From CBDFJH01 sp965198095 (GTDB taxonomy: Bacteria > Latescibacterota > UBA2968 > GCA-2709665), in the NCBI GenBank assembly GCA_965198095.1, contig OZ240239.1:1736001-1800000 (forward strand): a stretch of 64,000 nt of DNA, read 5' to 3'. Position 1 is the first letter of the stretch. The number at the start of each line of letters is the position of its first letter. The translations under genes were made by a program, and so were the position numbers. Below the pieces are notes generated by a model. It was not told where the DNA came from. It made no database searches and saw only the letters and a program-made list of their open reading frames with translations. Below, piece after piece: positions 33,726 to 42,364 of the stretch.

Positions 33726-34760
33726 ATGGCGGATCCTATGAAGGGCGCAAAAGCAAGGGTGCTTTCCGGCATCCAGCCGTCCGGCGACCTGCACATCGGG
33801 AACTACCTCGGTGCGATCAGGCGGTGGGTGGCCGAGCAGGGCGGGAAGGAGAACTACTTCTGCATCGTGGACATGCACGCGATTACGGTCATACACGACC
33901 GGGCGGCCCTGCTTCAGCTCGTTCGGGATGCGGCCGCGCTCTATCTGGCGTGCGGACTCGATCCCGAGAAGAGCACGATTTTCGTTCAGAGCCACGTGCC
34001 CGCACACGCGGAGTGTTTTTGGATCCTGAACTGCGTCACTCCCGTCGGCTGGCTGGAGCGCATGACCCAGTACAAGGCGAAGGTGGCCGCGCAGGCGAGC
34101 GTGGGGACCGGCCTGCTGACCTATCCGGTGCTGCAGGCTGCGGACATCCTCCTGTATGACGCTGATGAAGTGCCCGTGGGCGAAGACCAGAAGCAGCACG
34201 TCGAGCTGACTCGGGATATCGCACAGCGCTTCAACCGGCTGTTCGGGGAGACATTCGTGATTCCGGAGCCGGTAGTTCCAAAGGTCGGGGCTCGAATACG
34301 GGCGTTGAACGACCCCACGATCAAGATGAGCAAGAGCCAGGCAAACATCCGTGGACACGCGGTTCGCCTCACGGACGAGCCGGACGAAGTCAGGAAGCTC
34401 TTCAGGCGGGCCGTGACGGACGCCGGCCGGGAGATTGTCTTCAGCGATGCGCCGGAGAAGGCGGGAGTGAACAATCTCCTGGAGATATACGAGCTGCTCA
34501 GCGGGCAGGAGAGGCAAGAGATCGTGGATCACTTCGCAGATACAGGCTACGCGCAGCTCAAGGGCGAGGTGGCGGAGGTCGTGATCGAGGCGCTTCGCCC
34601 GATCCGAAAACGGTACGATGAGTTTATCGCCGATCCGGCCGAGCTCGACGGGATTCTGTGGCGAGGCGCCCGGAAGGCCAGAGAGGTGGCCGATCCCAAG
34701 GTCGAAGAGATGAAGGACAAGGTCGGCTTCATTCGGATTGGCGCGGCCGGCATTGGATGA
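33726..34760 (+). CDS. trpS: Tryptophan-tRNA ligase
   Basis: This class I synthetase of 344 aa (ATG 33726, GGAGAAAGG upstream) charges tRNA-Trp. The HIGH equivalent is QPSGDLHIGNYLGAIRRW (about residues 17-34); the KMSKS loop is DPTIKMSKSQANI (about 203). Other family segments are IVDMHAIT, NCVTPVGWLERMTQYK, LTYPVLQAADILLYDADEVP and VGEDQKQHVELTRDIAQRFN. Length is normal for bacterial TrpS. The long frame extension to 33675 is rejected because it runs through the promoter. Confidence 0.93.
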   Translation: MADPMKGAKARVLSGIQPSGDLHIGNYLGAIRRWVAEQGGKENYFCIVDMHAITVIHDRAALLQLVRDAAALYLACGLDPEKSTIFVQSHVPAHAECFWILNCVTPVGWLERMTQYKAKVAAQASVGTGLLTYPVLQAADILLYDADEVPVGEDQKQHVELTRDIAQRFNRLFGETFVIPEPVVPKVGARIRALNDPTIKMSKSQANIRGHAVRLTDEPDEVRKLFRRAVTDAGREIVFSDAPEKAGVNNLLEIYELLSGQERQEIVDHFADTGYAQLKGEVAEVVIEALRPIRKRYDEFIADPAELDGILWRGARKAREVADPKVEEMKDKVGFIRIGAAGIG

Positions 34761-34789
34761 CCGCGAATCACGCGGCCGGAGAGGTCCTC

Positions 34790-35051
34790 GGTTGGCGACG
34801 CGGATAAAACTTGCCGATTCGGAGCCCGTGTACGAAGATGACTCGAACGGACAGCCGGTCGCTTTACTGGAGGCGCTCCAGAGGATATCCACGGCCCGGG
34901 CAAAGATCCCGGAGCCGGGCGAAAACGAAGTGCGAATCAAGGTCGAATGGGTGGGCGTGTGTGGTTCAGTTATCGAGGTCTATCGAGGAACCCGCCAGAA
35001 TACATGGCCGGCCCGGTCGGGACACGATGTGGCGGGCGTGATCGACAAGCG
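34790..35051 (+). pseudogene. Fragment of zinc-type alcohol dehydrogenase N-terminus
   Basis: The frame reads ARAKIPEPGENEVRIKVEWV then GVCGSVIEVYRG and ARSGHDVAGVI. This is the GroES-like N-terminal part of MDR alcohol dehydrogenases (PxPxxxEVLIKVxxxGICGSD and GHExxGxV), but the Asp of CGSD is Val and His-Glu is His-Asp. The remaining 250 residues are missing. It runs on in frame into unrelated integrase sequence. Confidence 0.5.
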
Positions 35052-35068
35052 GGTGGCCGATCTCGGAG

Positions 35069-35260
35069 GTGACCAGCGCCGATGTCCTGGAGATCCTCAC
35101 GCCTATTTGGCACGTGAAGGTGCCCACGGCCCGGTGCGTGCGCCAGCGCGTGCTCGCGGTGTTGGAATGGGCCGTGGCGATGGAGTTCCGGATCGACAAT
35201 CCGTGCGACCGGCTCGGGCCGGTGCTCGGCATGTTCTCGGCAATACCATCCACAATCTAG
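35069..35260 (+). pseudogene. Tyrosine recombinase (P4-type integrase) fragment
   Basis: A separate frame reads MTSADVLEILTPIWHVKVPT then ARCVRQRVLAVLEWAVAMEF and RIDNPCDRLGPVLG. This is the core-binding (SAM-like N) region of P4-type site-specific integrases (typically V-L-x-x-L-x-P-I-W-x-x-K-x-x-T-A-x-R-x-R-x-R-I-E). The catalytic Arg/His/Arg/Tyr domain and N-terminal part are absent. It marks the left edge of the accessory island that follows. Confidence 0.72.
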
Positions 35261-35460
35261 ACCGGTGAAGGTCCGTTGAGGTGGATCGGTCTAGATGTGG
35301 TTGAGTTCAGGCCGCACTTTTTTTCAAGGATATCTCGGAAATTTATGAAGGCTATGCCGTTTTTGTTTTCGCGGGATTCATGGATGATGAATTGCTACTT
35401 ATTGACAACAATACACTTAAATTAGAGCCGTGATATTACACGCCAGACTATAAGCGCCAT
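35261..35460. other. AT-richer tail with an unassigned C-terminal fragment
   Basis: One + strand frame reads FKDISEIYEGYAVFVFAGFM then DDELLLIDNNTLKLEP to a TGA near 35432. It has no start and no recognisable family, and is probably the end of a lost gene. Confidence 0.3.
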
Positions 35461-37038
35461 TCAGACTTCGGTATCTAGCATTCGAATCACTGCGGGCGTC
35501 GCGCGGTGAGGACAGACCAAGATATGGAACGACAGCACTTGCCTGAATTCCTCGTATACCGCCGGAATAGCTGAAGTGTCCAAAGATTCCGAAACGAGAG
35601 ATTCCCAGCTTTGTGTCTGATTCGGGAAGCTAGACGCGTTCTTCCCATCTTTCGTTCGCCAAGCGAAGATGTCCTCCGTTCGATCCGGAATGAACTCATG
35701 CTGTTGGCAATATGTGAGTCGGGGCCATACCTCTCCAAGCAGGTGTCGTCGACCGCGTCGGACAAGCATTTCGAGAATAGCTCTCAGGACATAGGAACTT
35801 CCCCTGTAGCCATCAAAGTCTGCGTTCTGGAGACGGTCTGGGATGGAAACAGCCAGAACGTTTTCGACTCCGAGATAGGGGCTTGGGAAAACTGGTCCTT
35901 GCTGCTGACAGTTGGCTTCAACGAGAGAAGTGAACAGGTCGTCCAGCACCTTTCGCGCGAGTTCCCGTTTGTTTCTTGCTTCAAGGAACTTGACGGTGGA
36001 GAAGATGTAGGGGAAAGCCGAATCCCCCCAAAAGCTCTGTCGGTTGATATGCTCGCGAATCAATTTCGACACTTGATCTGGCTGTCTGTCGGGTTTCATC
36101 TTTCCGGTCGGAAGAAGCTCGTGACAGGCAAGTGCTCCAAGAACGATAGTAGTCCTGGCGTGAAGCATCATTCCGCCATCGCCAAGAATGTTGTCTTCCA
36201 GAAAATCTTTCCTGCTAAGGACGTCGTTCCGAAGCAGCGCGAGATTTGCGTCTATCTCAGCCACCACTAGATCCAACGAGGTCCGCCATTGGTCCGCAGG
36301 AATTGAATGTCGGGTCACGTAGCGCGCGATACACGCGGCAAGAATCGACCATCCTTCAGCCATCGCGTAGTAGTTTTCAGATTCTTCGAACGAATTCAGC
36401 AGGTAGCTTACGATAATCAGGCTGCTCGTGATCGTGTCAGCGGCGTCGGACTTCTTTACCGGTGATTGGCCAAAGGAAGTGCCGTCGAGAACCGCAAACA
36501 TCTTGTCCTTGGGCAGCATTCCACGCCCATCCTCCAGATACAGTTCAAGGAAGGCGCGCATATCTGGAAGTTCCCTCGGCACGAAGCGTCCCTGGGCATC
36601 GACAAAAAACTTCAGAAGGGAGTCTGCGCCGATGACTTCTAGGTGGGCGTACTGACGGCCCTTCCGCCTGTTGTCTTCATTACGGTCATTGATCTGAGTC
36701 CGGACCGGATCCGTAATGGAACCGTTCGTGACGAGGTACGCGCGGTGCGTGCTGGACTTGTCCACGCCAGGATAGTCAATAGGCAGTTCGAGCAACTCTT
36801 GAATCTCACCGGCAATGCTGCGCCACTCATTCAGACCAATGTCTCCGGTCTTGGTCTGATAGGCGTGATACTCCCCGTCGGGTCCAACTGTGATGATGTC
36901 CTTGCCCTGTTCCATCGGGCCGTGAGAAGAGGAGTAGAGTACGCGGTGGCTTTTTTGCATGAGCATCTGGCAGAATGCAGCCTGGTAGTTGCGTTCGTTA
37001 GTTTTAGTCAACCAGTTTTCGATTGCTCTCTCGATCAC
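35461..37038 (-). CDS. Predicted Mrr-like (PD-(D/E)XK) nuclease with large unknown C-terminal domain
   Basis: The 525-aa protein has an N-terminal restriction-endonuclease-like domain. After a helical start (AIENWLTKTNERNYQAAFCQ) come GPMEQGKDIITVGPDG and EYHAYQTKTGDIGLNEWRSI, matching the D-(x)n-QxK active site of Mrr/REase-like folds, and a following strand THRAYLVTNGSI. Residues 180-525 are mainly helical (SSLIIVSYLLNSFEESENY; MLHARTTIVLGALACHELLP) and unrecognised, ending LSFHILVCPHRATPAVI. No ATPase motif is present. It overlaps the upstream gene by 35 bases, so the two form an operon. A defence role is inferred from the fold and from the adjacent restriction operon. Confidence 0.7.
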   Translation of the reverse strand: MIERAIENWLTKTNERNYQAAFCQMLMQKSHRVLYSSSHGPMEQGKDIITVGPDGEYHAYQTKTGDIGLNEWRSIAGEIQELLELPIDYPGVDKSSTHRAYLVTNGSITDPVRTQINDRNEDNRRKGRQYAHLEVIGADSLLKFFVDAQGRFVPRELPDMRAFLELYLEDGRGMLPKDKMFAVLDGTSFGQSPVKKSDAADTITSSLIIVSYLLNSFEESENYYAMAEGWSILAACIARYVTRHSIPADQWRTSLDLVVAEIDANLALLRNDVLSRKDFLEDNILGDGGMMLHARTTIVLGALACHELLPTGKMKPDRQPDQVSKLIREHINRQSFWGDSAFPYIFSTVKFLEARNKRELARKVLDDLFTSLVEANCQQQGPVFPSPYLGVENVLAVSIPDRLQNADFDGYRGSSYVLRAILEMLVRRGRRHLLGEVWPRLTYCQQHEFIPDRTEDIFAWRTKDGKNASSFPNQTQSWESLVSESLDTSAIPAVYEEFRQVLSFHILVCPHRATPAVIRMLDTEV

Positions 37039-37603
37039 GCCACTCTTCTCGCTTCCTGAGCATCGTTTCTCTGTACCTGCGCTGAAAAGATTCGTCAGTC
37101 TGCCACTGAGTCATGAGTGACTGAACACGCTCTGCCTGGCTCGGATGCATAACCAACCGCGTACCTGAAATGTCAGGTCGACCATGAGAATCGAAGTCAA
37201 TCTGGACGGTCTCCAGTAGTTTGAAGTATAGATCCATGGAGAAAGGTTCTCCCGCGGCGTCGATTTGGTTGCCGACCCTCGCCGTTGCTTCGCTATGCTT
37301 CCGAAACAGCATTTCGTGCATGGCCTGAACCTGGATCTCTGCTGCCTTCTTGTAGCTTTCCACAAGCGCATCTATTCCTTGCTCAATAATTGATGATCTA
37401 TCAATCTCGCACGGAATTTCCATTACCTCCGCAGTGGATTCCTCCACGTATCCCTCAACATCACCTGTGACGAATCTGTCGCCCTCGAAATAGGGGATGG
37501 CTCGAATCCTTCCGATCAGCTCATCTGCCTCAATTTGCTGGTTGTAACAAAACTGAGCCAGCCGAAGCAGTCGTTTTTTCAGCTTAGGAAAGTCGGGCAA
37601 CAT
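37004..37603 (-). CDS. Conserved-looking hypothetical protein, partner of predicted nuclease
   Basis: The 199-aa, mostly helical, charged protein has no recognised domain. It starts MLPDFPKLKKRLLRLAQFCY, contains IPYFEGDRFVTGDVEGYVEE and a coiled-coil-like stretch (IIEQGIDALVESYKKAAEIQ, residues about 75-110), and ends RRYRETMLRKREEWRDRES. No signal peptide or transmembrane segment. It is the first gene of a two-gene operon, overlapping the nuclease gene by 35 bases. A structural, sensing or antitoxin-like role is conceivable, but nothing in the sequence proves one. Confidence 0.65.
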   Translation of the reverse strand: MLPDFPKLKKRLLRLAQFCYNQQIEADELIGRIRAIPYFEGDRFVTGDVEGYVEESTAEVMEIPCEIDRSSIIEQGIDALVESYKKAAEIQVQAMHEMLFRKHSEATARVGNQIDAAGEPFSMDLYFKLLETVQIDFDSHGRPDISGTRLVMHPSQAERVQSLMTQWQTDESFQRRYRETMLRKREEWRDRESNRKLVD

Positions 37604-37962
37604 CGTTTTTGTGATTATCGATGATAAGACTGATTCTTACCAAATCTGCGGCTCACCCTACCTCCCTCCAACCAGAAGGGGGCACACTACGTTCAGAGTT
37701 GGTTGCGCTTACGCAGTCAATCCCACTTACCCTCGGCGTCCCGCTGGAGGGCTTCGGCGAGTCCCGAGTCGCGCCTTCGCCGCGGCGGACCGAGCGCTCC
37801 ACCAAGCCGACCTGCCGCCCCCAGACCGGCGCCCAGTGCTCCAAGCACCCGGGCTTGGGCGGATCTTGTGGCGTTGAGCACGAAGCCGACGTTGACCTTC
37901 GTCCGGATGGATGGGGAGCGGTAGTGAAACGTTGGAAATGTAGATAATTACCAACTTTTTTA
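37604..37962. other. Intergenic region without supported gene
   Basis: Several overlapping frames occur but none has a start site or domain. On the minus strand it should hold the promoter for the two-gene nuclease operon; no strong -35/-10 pair was picked out. Confidence 0.4.
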
Positions 37963-37980
37963 TTGTTGACACAACAAGAT
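37961..37980. promoter_or_regulatory. Inverted repeat, operator-like
   Basis: TTGTTG-ACA-CAACAA (37963-37977) is a perfect dyad. It lies just ahead of a decayed HTH gene and may be its own binding site. Confidence 0.45.
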
Positions 37981-37989
37981 AATGCTGTC

Positions 37990-38222
37990 TTCAATTCCCC
38001 TTTGGCACCTCTGACCGCCCAGTTCAATGCGCGAGTGGGGAAGTTTCTCCAACGCGCCGGCTTAAAGCCGACGGAATTCTGGCGGCAGGCCATCGACGAT
38101 CCGACGTTGGTGGTAGTTGATCTCTGCGCCGGAGGTGTTCGCCCAGGTTGGCGATGTGCGACGGGATCCTCGCCTTCATCGAGGCCGATGGGCGGAAGAA
38201 GCAGGAGATCGAACCGGAATAA
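37990..38222 (+). pseudogene. Small HTH DNA-binding protein, frameshifted
   Basis: Frame one reads FNARVGKFLQRAGLKPTEFW and RQAIDDPTLV, then the frame changes and continues SPRLAMCDGILAFIEADGRK to KQEIEPE and a TAA at 38220-38222. Joined, they resemble short Cro/C1-like proteins of about 75 residues with the pattern KFLxRTGxxPTxFGRxAxxDPxLVxDLxxGRSPRL. The break is near 38,140. No clear start codon or Shine-Dalgarno was found. Confidence 0.5.
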
Positions 38223-38231
38223 CGGACGTTC

Positions 38232-38375
38232 ATGCTGAACGAGTGTGGCGATCTGAAAGCCGCCCTGAAACGAATCGTCGCGTCGAAAAAGCTCGCTCGG
38301 AAGCCCAGCAACAAGACGATCATGCGAGGGTATTTCCACTTGGTGGTCGAAGAGGGTTCTGGAGGGGGATTTTGA
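38232..38375 (+). CDS. Short open frame of unknown status
   Basis: ATG 38232 to TGA 38375 encodes 47 residues (MLNECGDLKAALKRIVASKK then LARKPSNKTIMRGYFHLVVE). Basic and helical at the start, Gly-rich at the end. No homologue recognised, no strong Shine-Dalgarno; it could be a fragment. Confidence 0.25.
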   Translation: MLNECGDLKAALKRIVASKKLARKPSNKTIMRGYFHLVVEEGSGGGF

Positions 38376-38813
38376 GCGTTGGATCGGGAGGTCGCATGCC
38401 CGATCGGGACGCGCACAACGACAAGCGGGTGCGTTTCACAAAAAAGCCTTTTCAAGGTGCACGGCGGATTTTCCTTATGTTGCTGTTTTCCTTGCGGTTC
38501 CGTCCCGATCTCCGCACCTGCCGCGGCCGATCCGGGTACTTTGGAGGTGGACGGGAGCGACCCCCCTGTTTGAGGCCCTAGTTCGGGCGCGGGACTGTCT
38601 CTGTTTTCACAGCACTGCCCTACCCCCTCGGAGGGTCTCTCCCGTCCAAATTATCCCTGCGGGAAGGCCGTCGATCCATCAGGAAGCTGGCGGGGGAAGC
38701 GCGGCTCATCGCCAGCGACTGGATTCCTTTTTGAGATTCCCCAGGTATCTGAAATCCATTGCGTTTTCGGCCAAATGTGGCCAAAATTGGTGCGACAACC
38801 AATGGGGAGTCGC
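38376..38813. other. Intergenic region, nothing recognised
   Basis: No gene, repeat or RNA was recognised. It ends in ccaaatgtggccaaaattgg, which contains overlapping TGGCCA/CCAAAATTGG dyads upstream of the Phd-like remnant. Confidence 0.35.
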
Positions 38814-38975
38814 ATGCAGACCCTGAGCGCGAAAGACGCCAAATACGGCTTCGGACGGCTGATCGATCTCGCCCGATGCGTTTCTCCGATTTGTGGAGGC
38901 GAGCGGCTGAAGGCGCTGGAGAGCGCCAGTGCCGGAGAAAAAGGCGAGAGCGCAGGAAAGACCGATAGCGAATGA
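38814..38975 (+). pseudogene. Phd/YefM-type antitoxin with internal deletion
   Basis: From ATG 38814 the frame reads MQTLSAKDAKYGFGRLIDLA, the start of Phd/YefM antitoxins (DNA-binding part), then jumps to ERLKALESASAGEKGESAGK. The usual middle (EPVxVxKHGRPVxVLxSxEEY) is replaced by RCVSPICGG, so about 15-20 residues are missing. No toxin gene follows. The last codons overlap the start of hsdM (ATGA), so any translation of this frame would couple to the methylase. Confidence 0.6.
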
Positions 38976-41086
38976 TTGCGGACCACCTGATCGGCATCGA
39001 GCAGTTCGAGACGGACCTCTGGAAGGTCGCGGATAACCTGCGAGCGAATTCGAACCTCGCCTCGAACGAGTATTTCATGCCCATACTGGGCCTGATCTTC
39101 CTGCGGCACGCGACGAACCGCTACTACGAGGCGATGGCGTCGATCAAAGAGGACAGCGCTGCCGGCAGGATGCCGGAGCGCCCGCTGATCGAGGCCGATT
39201 TCACCCGGCGCCGCGCCCTGTTGCTGCCCAAAGCGGCGCGCTATGACGTTCTGCTCGAAATGCGTAAGGACGGCAATCTCGGCGCCGCCGTGACCGCCGC
39301 CATGGAAGCCGTGGAAGGCCACTTCCCGCCGCTTGCAGGCCAGCTTCCGAAGGACTATGAGCGCTTCGAGGACGATGTCCTGGAAGAGATGATGCGGACC
39401 TTCGATTCCGAGGCGTTGCGCACAGCCTCGGGCGACGTGTTCGGCCGCATCTACGAATATTTCCTCGTGGAGTTCTCGAAGCAGGGCGCACACGACAACG
39501 GCGAGTTCTTCACGCCGCCTTCCATAGTCCAGACCATCGCCAACGTCATCGAGCCCGACCACGGCGTCGTCCTCGACCCCGCCTGCGGCTCGGGCGGCAT
39601 GTTTGTGCAATCGAGCCACTTCATCGAGGACGAGGGCGAGGACACGATGAAGCGGGCCACGTTCTACGGCCACGAGAAGAACGAGACCACCGCGAAGCTG
39701 GCCCAGATCAACCTCTCCGTTCATGGGCTGCAGGGCGCCATCCGGGCCGGGAACGAAGCCATTACCTATTACAAGGACCCGCACGAACTGGCCGGCAAGT
39801 GCGACTTTGTCATGGCCAATCCGCCGTTCAACGTGGACGAAGTGGACGCGGAGAAGGTCAAGGGCGACAGGCGCCTGCCGTTCGGCCTGCCGGGCGTCAA
39901 CAAGGCGAAGAAGATCTCCAACGCCAACTACCTGTGGCTCTCCTATTTCTACAGCTACCTGAACGAGACCGGCCGGGCCGGGGTCGTCATGTCGTCGCAG
40001 GCCTCCAGCGCCGGGCGAGACGAGGCCAAGGTGCGCCAGAAGCTGGTCGAGACCGGCGCTGTGGACGTGATGATCGATATCCGCAGCAACTTCTTCTACA
40101 CGCGAACCGTCCCCTGCCAACTCTGGTTTTTCGACCGCGCGAAGGAGCGAGACCCCGAGCGGGCCGATCGCGTCCTGATGCTCGATGCGCGCAATATCTA
40201 TCGCCAGGTCACGCGTGCCATCTACGACTTCGCGCCCGAGCAGCAGAAGAACATCGCCGCCATCGTCTGGCTTCATCGGGGGCAGTCGGACCGCTTCCTC
40301 GAGCTGGTCGAGAGTTACCTCGCCCAGGCCGTCGCGGAAGGGCAGGCGACCGGCGAGCCGCTCGCGGTGCTCCAGGGCGCCCTCGGCAAGCTGATCGATC
40401 AGGCCGAACCCTTTGCGACCAGGAAGCGCGATCCCAACCCGCTGGCCGAGACCTGGGAGGAACTCACCTCCGCACAGGCCACGTTATCAGCCCAGGTCGA
40501 GGCGTTCGCGGCCGAAGTTGCGGCGCGAGCCGCCAACTGGAACGAGGGCGGGAACGACGGGACGCGGGACAATGCCGCCCTTCATGCGGCGCGTGAAGAC
40601 CTGCGTGACATGGCCGATCGATGCCGGGACCTGACCAGGCAGATCGATCTCGCGACAAAGCTCGCGGGGCGCGTGGTCGATACGGCCGTTAAGGACCTAG
40701 AGGCGGGAAAGTCGGACCTTTGGGCCAGTACCGAGGTGAACCGAGCGCGCAAGGCGATGGATGGCGCGCGGGCCGAAGCGGTCGATGCGCTTAGGCGGGC
40801 GCGGTATTTCGTGCGGCAGGCCGACTGGCTGCAGGAACGTTTCCCAGAGGCCGAACTGCGCGATGTGGAAGGGTTGGTGAAGCGGGTGGACCGCAGCGAG
40901 GTCAAGGCGCACGACTGGAGCCTGACGCCCGGCCGCTATGTCGGCGTGGCGCCCGAGGAGGAGGACGAGGATTTCGATTTCGAGGAGGCGCTGCGGTCCA
41001 TTCACATCGACTTGAAGGGGCTGAACGAGGAAGCGGCGGAACTGGCGGCGCGGATCGCCCGAAACTTCGAGGAGTTGGGGGTGTGA
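38972..41086 (+). CDS. hsdM: Type I restriction-modification DNA methyltransferase subunit
   Basis: HsdM is the N6-adenine methylase subunit that forms M2S and R2M2S complexes. The 704-aa protein has an HsdM_N helical domain (EQFETDLWKVADNLRANSNL and FMPILGLIFLRHATNRYYEA), then the catalytic core: GEFFTPPSIVQTIANVI, SAM motif I DPACGSGGMF (about residue 205) and catalytic NPPF (MANPPFNVDE, about 285). It is longer than typical 500-540-aa HsdM because of a helical, charged C-terminal extension from about residue 430. ATG 38972 overlaps the upstream remnant by four bases; hsdS overlaps its stop. Confidence 0.92.
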   Translation: MIADHLIGIEQFETDLWKVADNLRANSNLASNEYFMPILGLIFLRHATNRYYEAMASIKEDSAAGRMPERPLIEADFTRRRALLLPKAARYDVLLEMRKDGNLGAAVTAAMEAVEGHFPPLAGQLPKDYERFEDDVLEEMMRTFDSEALRTASGDVFGRIYEYFLVEFSKQGAHDNGEFFTPPSIVQTIANVIEPDHGVVLDPACGSGGMFVQSSHFIEDEGEDTMKRATFYGHEKNETTAKLAQINLSVHGLQGAIRAGNEAITYYKDPHELAGKCDFVMANPPFNVDEVDAEKVKGDRRLPFGLPGVNKAKKISNANYLWLSYFYSYLNETGRAGVVMSSQASSAGRDEAKVRQKLVETGAVDVMIDIRSNFFYTRTVPCQLWFFDRAKERDPERADRVLMLDARNIYRQVTRAIYDFAPEQQKNIAAIVWLHRGQSDRFLELVESYLAQAVAEGQATGEPLAVLQGALGKLIDQAEPFATRKRDPNPLAETWEELTSAQATLSAQVEAFAAEVAARAANWNEGGNDGTRDNAALHAAREDLRDMADRCRDLTRQIDLATKLAGRVVDTAVKDLEAGKSDLWASTEVNRARKAMDGARAEAVDALRRARYFVRQADWLQERFPEAELRDVEGLVKRVDRSEVKAHDWSLTPGRYVGVAPEEEDEDFDFEEALRSIHIDLKGLNEEAAELAARIARNFEELGV

Positions 41087-42327
41087 AAGACCCAGGAGCC
41101 GGTTCAGAGGGTGCAATGACGCTCGATGATGTTTGCGAATTTATTGTCGATTGCTTGCACAAAACAGCACCTTTACAGTCGACAGGATACCCATCCATTA
41201 GGACTCCTAATGTTGGACGAGGACGGCTCATTCTTGATGGTGTAAACCGGGTTTCAGAGGAAGTTTATGAGGAATGGACGAAACGAGCTGTTCCGGAACC
41301 CGGTGACTTAATCTTGGCACGCGAAGCCCCAGCGGGAAACGTAGCAGTAATAAAGGATGGACAAACGGTTTGTCTCGGGCAGCGCACTGTCCACCTACGA
41401 CCAGATCGAGAGACAGTAGATTCCGATTTCCTTTGCTACTACTTGTTGGCTTATCGGCAACAGGGACTTCTCCTCGCTGGAGAAACTGGAGCAACTGCCG
41501 CGCATGTAAACATGCGTGACATACGCCGACTAGAAATCGGTCGCTTACCTGACCTCGATACACAAAAGACACTAGGTCAGACCCTCTCCGCCTACGACGA
41601 CCTGCTCGAGAACAATCGGCGGCGAATTGCGTTATTGGAGGCGGCGGCGCGGCTGCTCTACCGGGAGTGGTTTGTCCACTTCCGCTTCCCCGGCCACGAA
41701 CACGTCAAGATCACCGACGGCCTTCCCGAGGGGTGGGAGTCTGCCCCTGTAAAGTCCGTTTGTAGCACGTACGACGATGGTGATTGGCTTGAGACTAAGG
41801 ATCAAGGTGGCAGCGACTATCGCATCCTTCAGATCTCGAACATCGGGAGCAACTCGTTTGTTGAAACTGGTAATTGGCGATATATCACGGAAGAAACATT
41901 CCGGCGCCTGAATTGCCACGAAGTTGTTCCAGGCGACATCCTCATATCCCGTATGCCCCGACCAACTGGTCGGGGCTGGATGGTAACCCCTATGCCATTT
42001 CGTATGGTCACCGCTGTCGACGTTACAATTGTTCGAGCTGATCAGTCGCGGGTCGAACCATACTTCTTGTTGCACCACATCAATTCTGATCAGAACGTGG
42101 GCCGATGCGAAGCAAATGCTACGGGCGCAACACGCCCGCGGATCTCAAGAAAGAATATGGGCAATTTAGCGATCGTTTTGCCTCTAATGGAACTACAGCA
42201 CCAGTTCGCGGAGATCGCTTCAGAAAATAACCTACTCCGAGACAATCTCTTTAAGCAGAATGAGAGTCTCGCCCAAGCCCGCGACCTTCTCCTGCCGCGC
42301 CTGATGAACGGGGAGATCACCGTCTGA
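41083..42327 (+). CDS. hsdS: Type I restriction-modification specificity subunit
   Basis: HsdS sets the DNA sequence recognised by the type I complex. The 414-aa protein has two target-recognition domains (about residues 12-155 and 215-355), each followed by a long conserved helix: TLGQTLSAYDDLLENNRRRI and ALLEAAARLLYREWFVHFRF (residues 165-200), and LRDNLFKQNESLAQARDLLL at the C-terminus with LPRLMNGEI. GTG 41083 overlaps the hsdM stop (GTGA). The two recognition domains are clearly more AT-rich than the central helix, as expected if they are swapped by recombination. Confidence 0.9.
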   Translation: MKDPGAGSEGAMTLDDVCEFIVDCLHKTAPLQSTGYPSIRTPNVGRGRLILDGVNRVSEEVYEEWTKRAVPEPGDLILAREAPAGNVAVIKDGQTVCLGQRTVHLRPDRETVDSDFLCYYLLAYRQQGLLLAGETGATAAHVNMRDIRRLEIGRLPDLDTQKTLGQTLSAYDDLLENNRRRIALLEAAARLLYREWFVHFRFPGHEHVKITDGLPEGWESAPVKSVCSTYDDGDWLETKDQGGSDYRILQISNIGSNSFVETGNWRYITEETFRRLNCHEVVPGDILISRMPRPTGRGWMVTPMPFRMVTAVDVTIVRADQSRVEPYFLLHHINSDQNVGRCEANATGATRPRISRKNMGNLAIVLPLMELQHQFAEIASENNLLRDNLFKQNESLAQARDLLLPRLMNGEITV

Positions 42328-42364
42328 TGGGAGCACCCGGCACCACCACAAGAGGGCGGACACC

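Noticed and set aside
33603..34940. 445-codon minus-strand open frame
   Set aside because: Antisense to trpS, which is unmistakable.
35069..35260. Integron integrase (intI)
   Set aside because: The fragment matches the P4-type integrase core-binding region; the IntI-specific segment and catalytic domain are absent, and it is far from the array start.
38651..40276. 541-codon minus-strand open frame
   Set aside because: Antisense to hsdM, which has clear methylase motifs.
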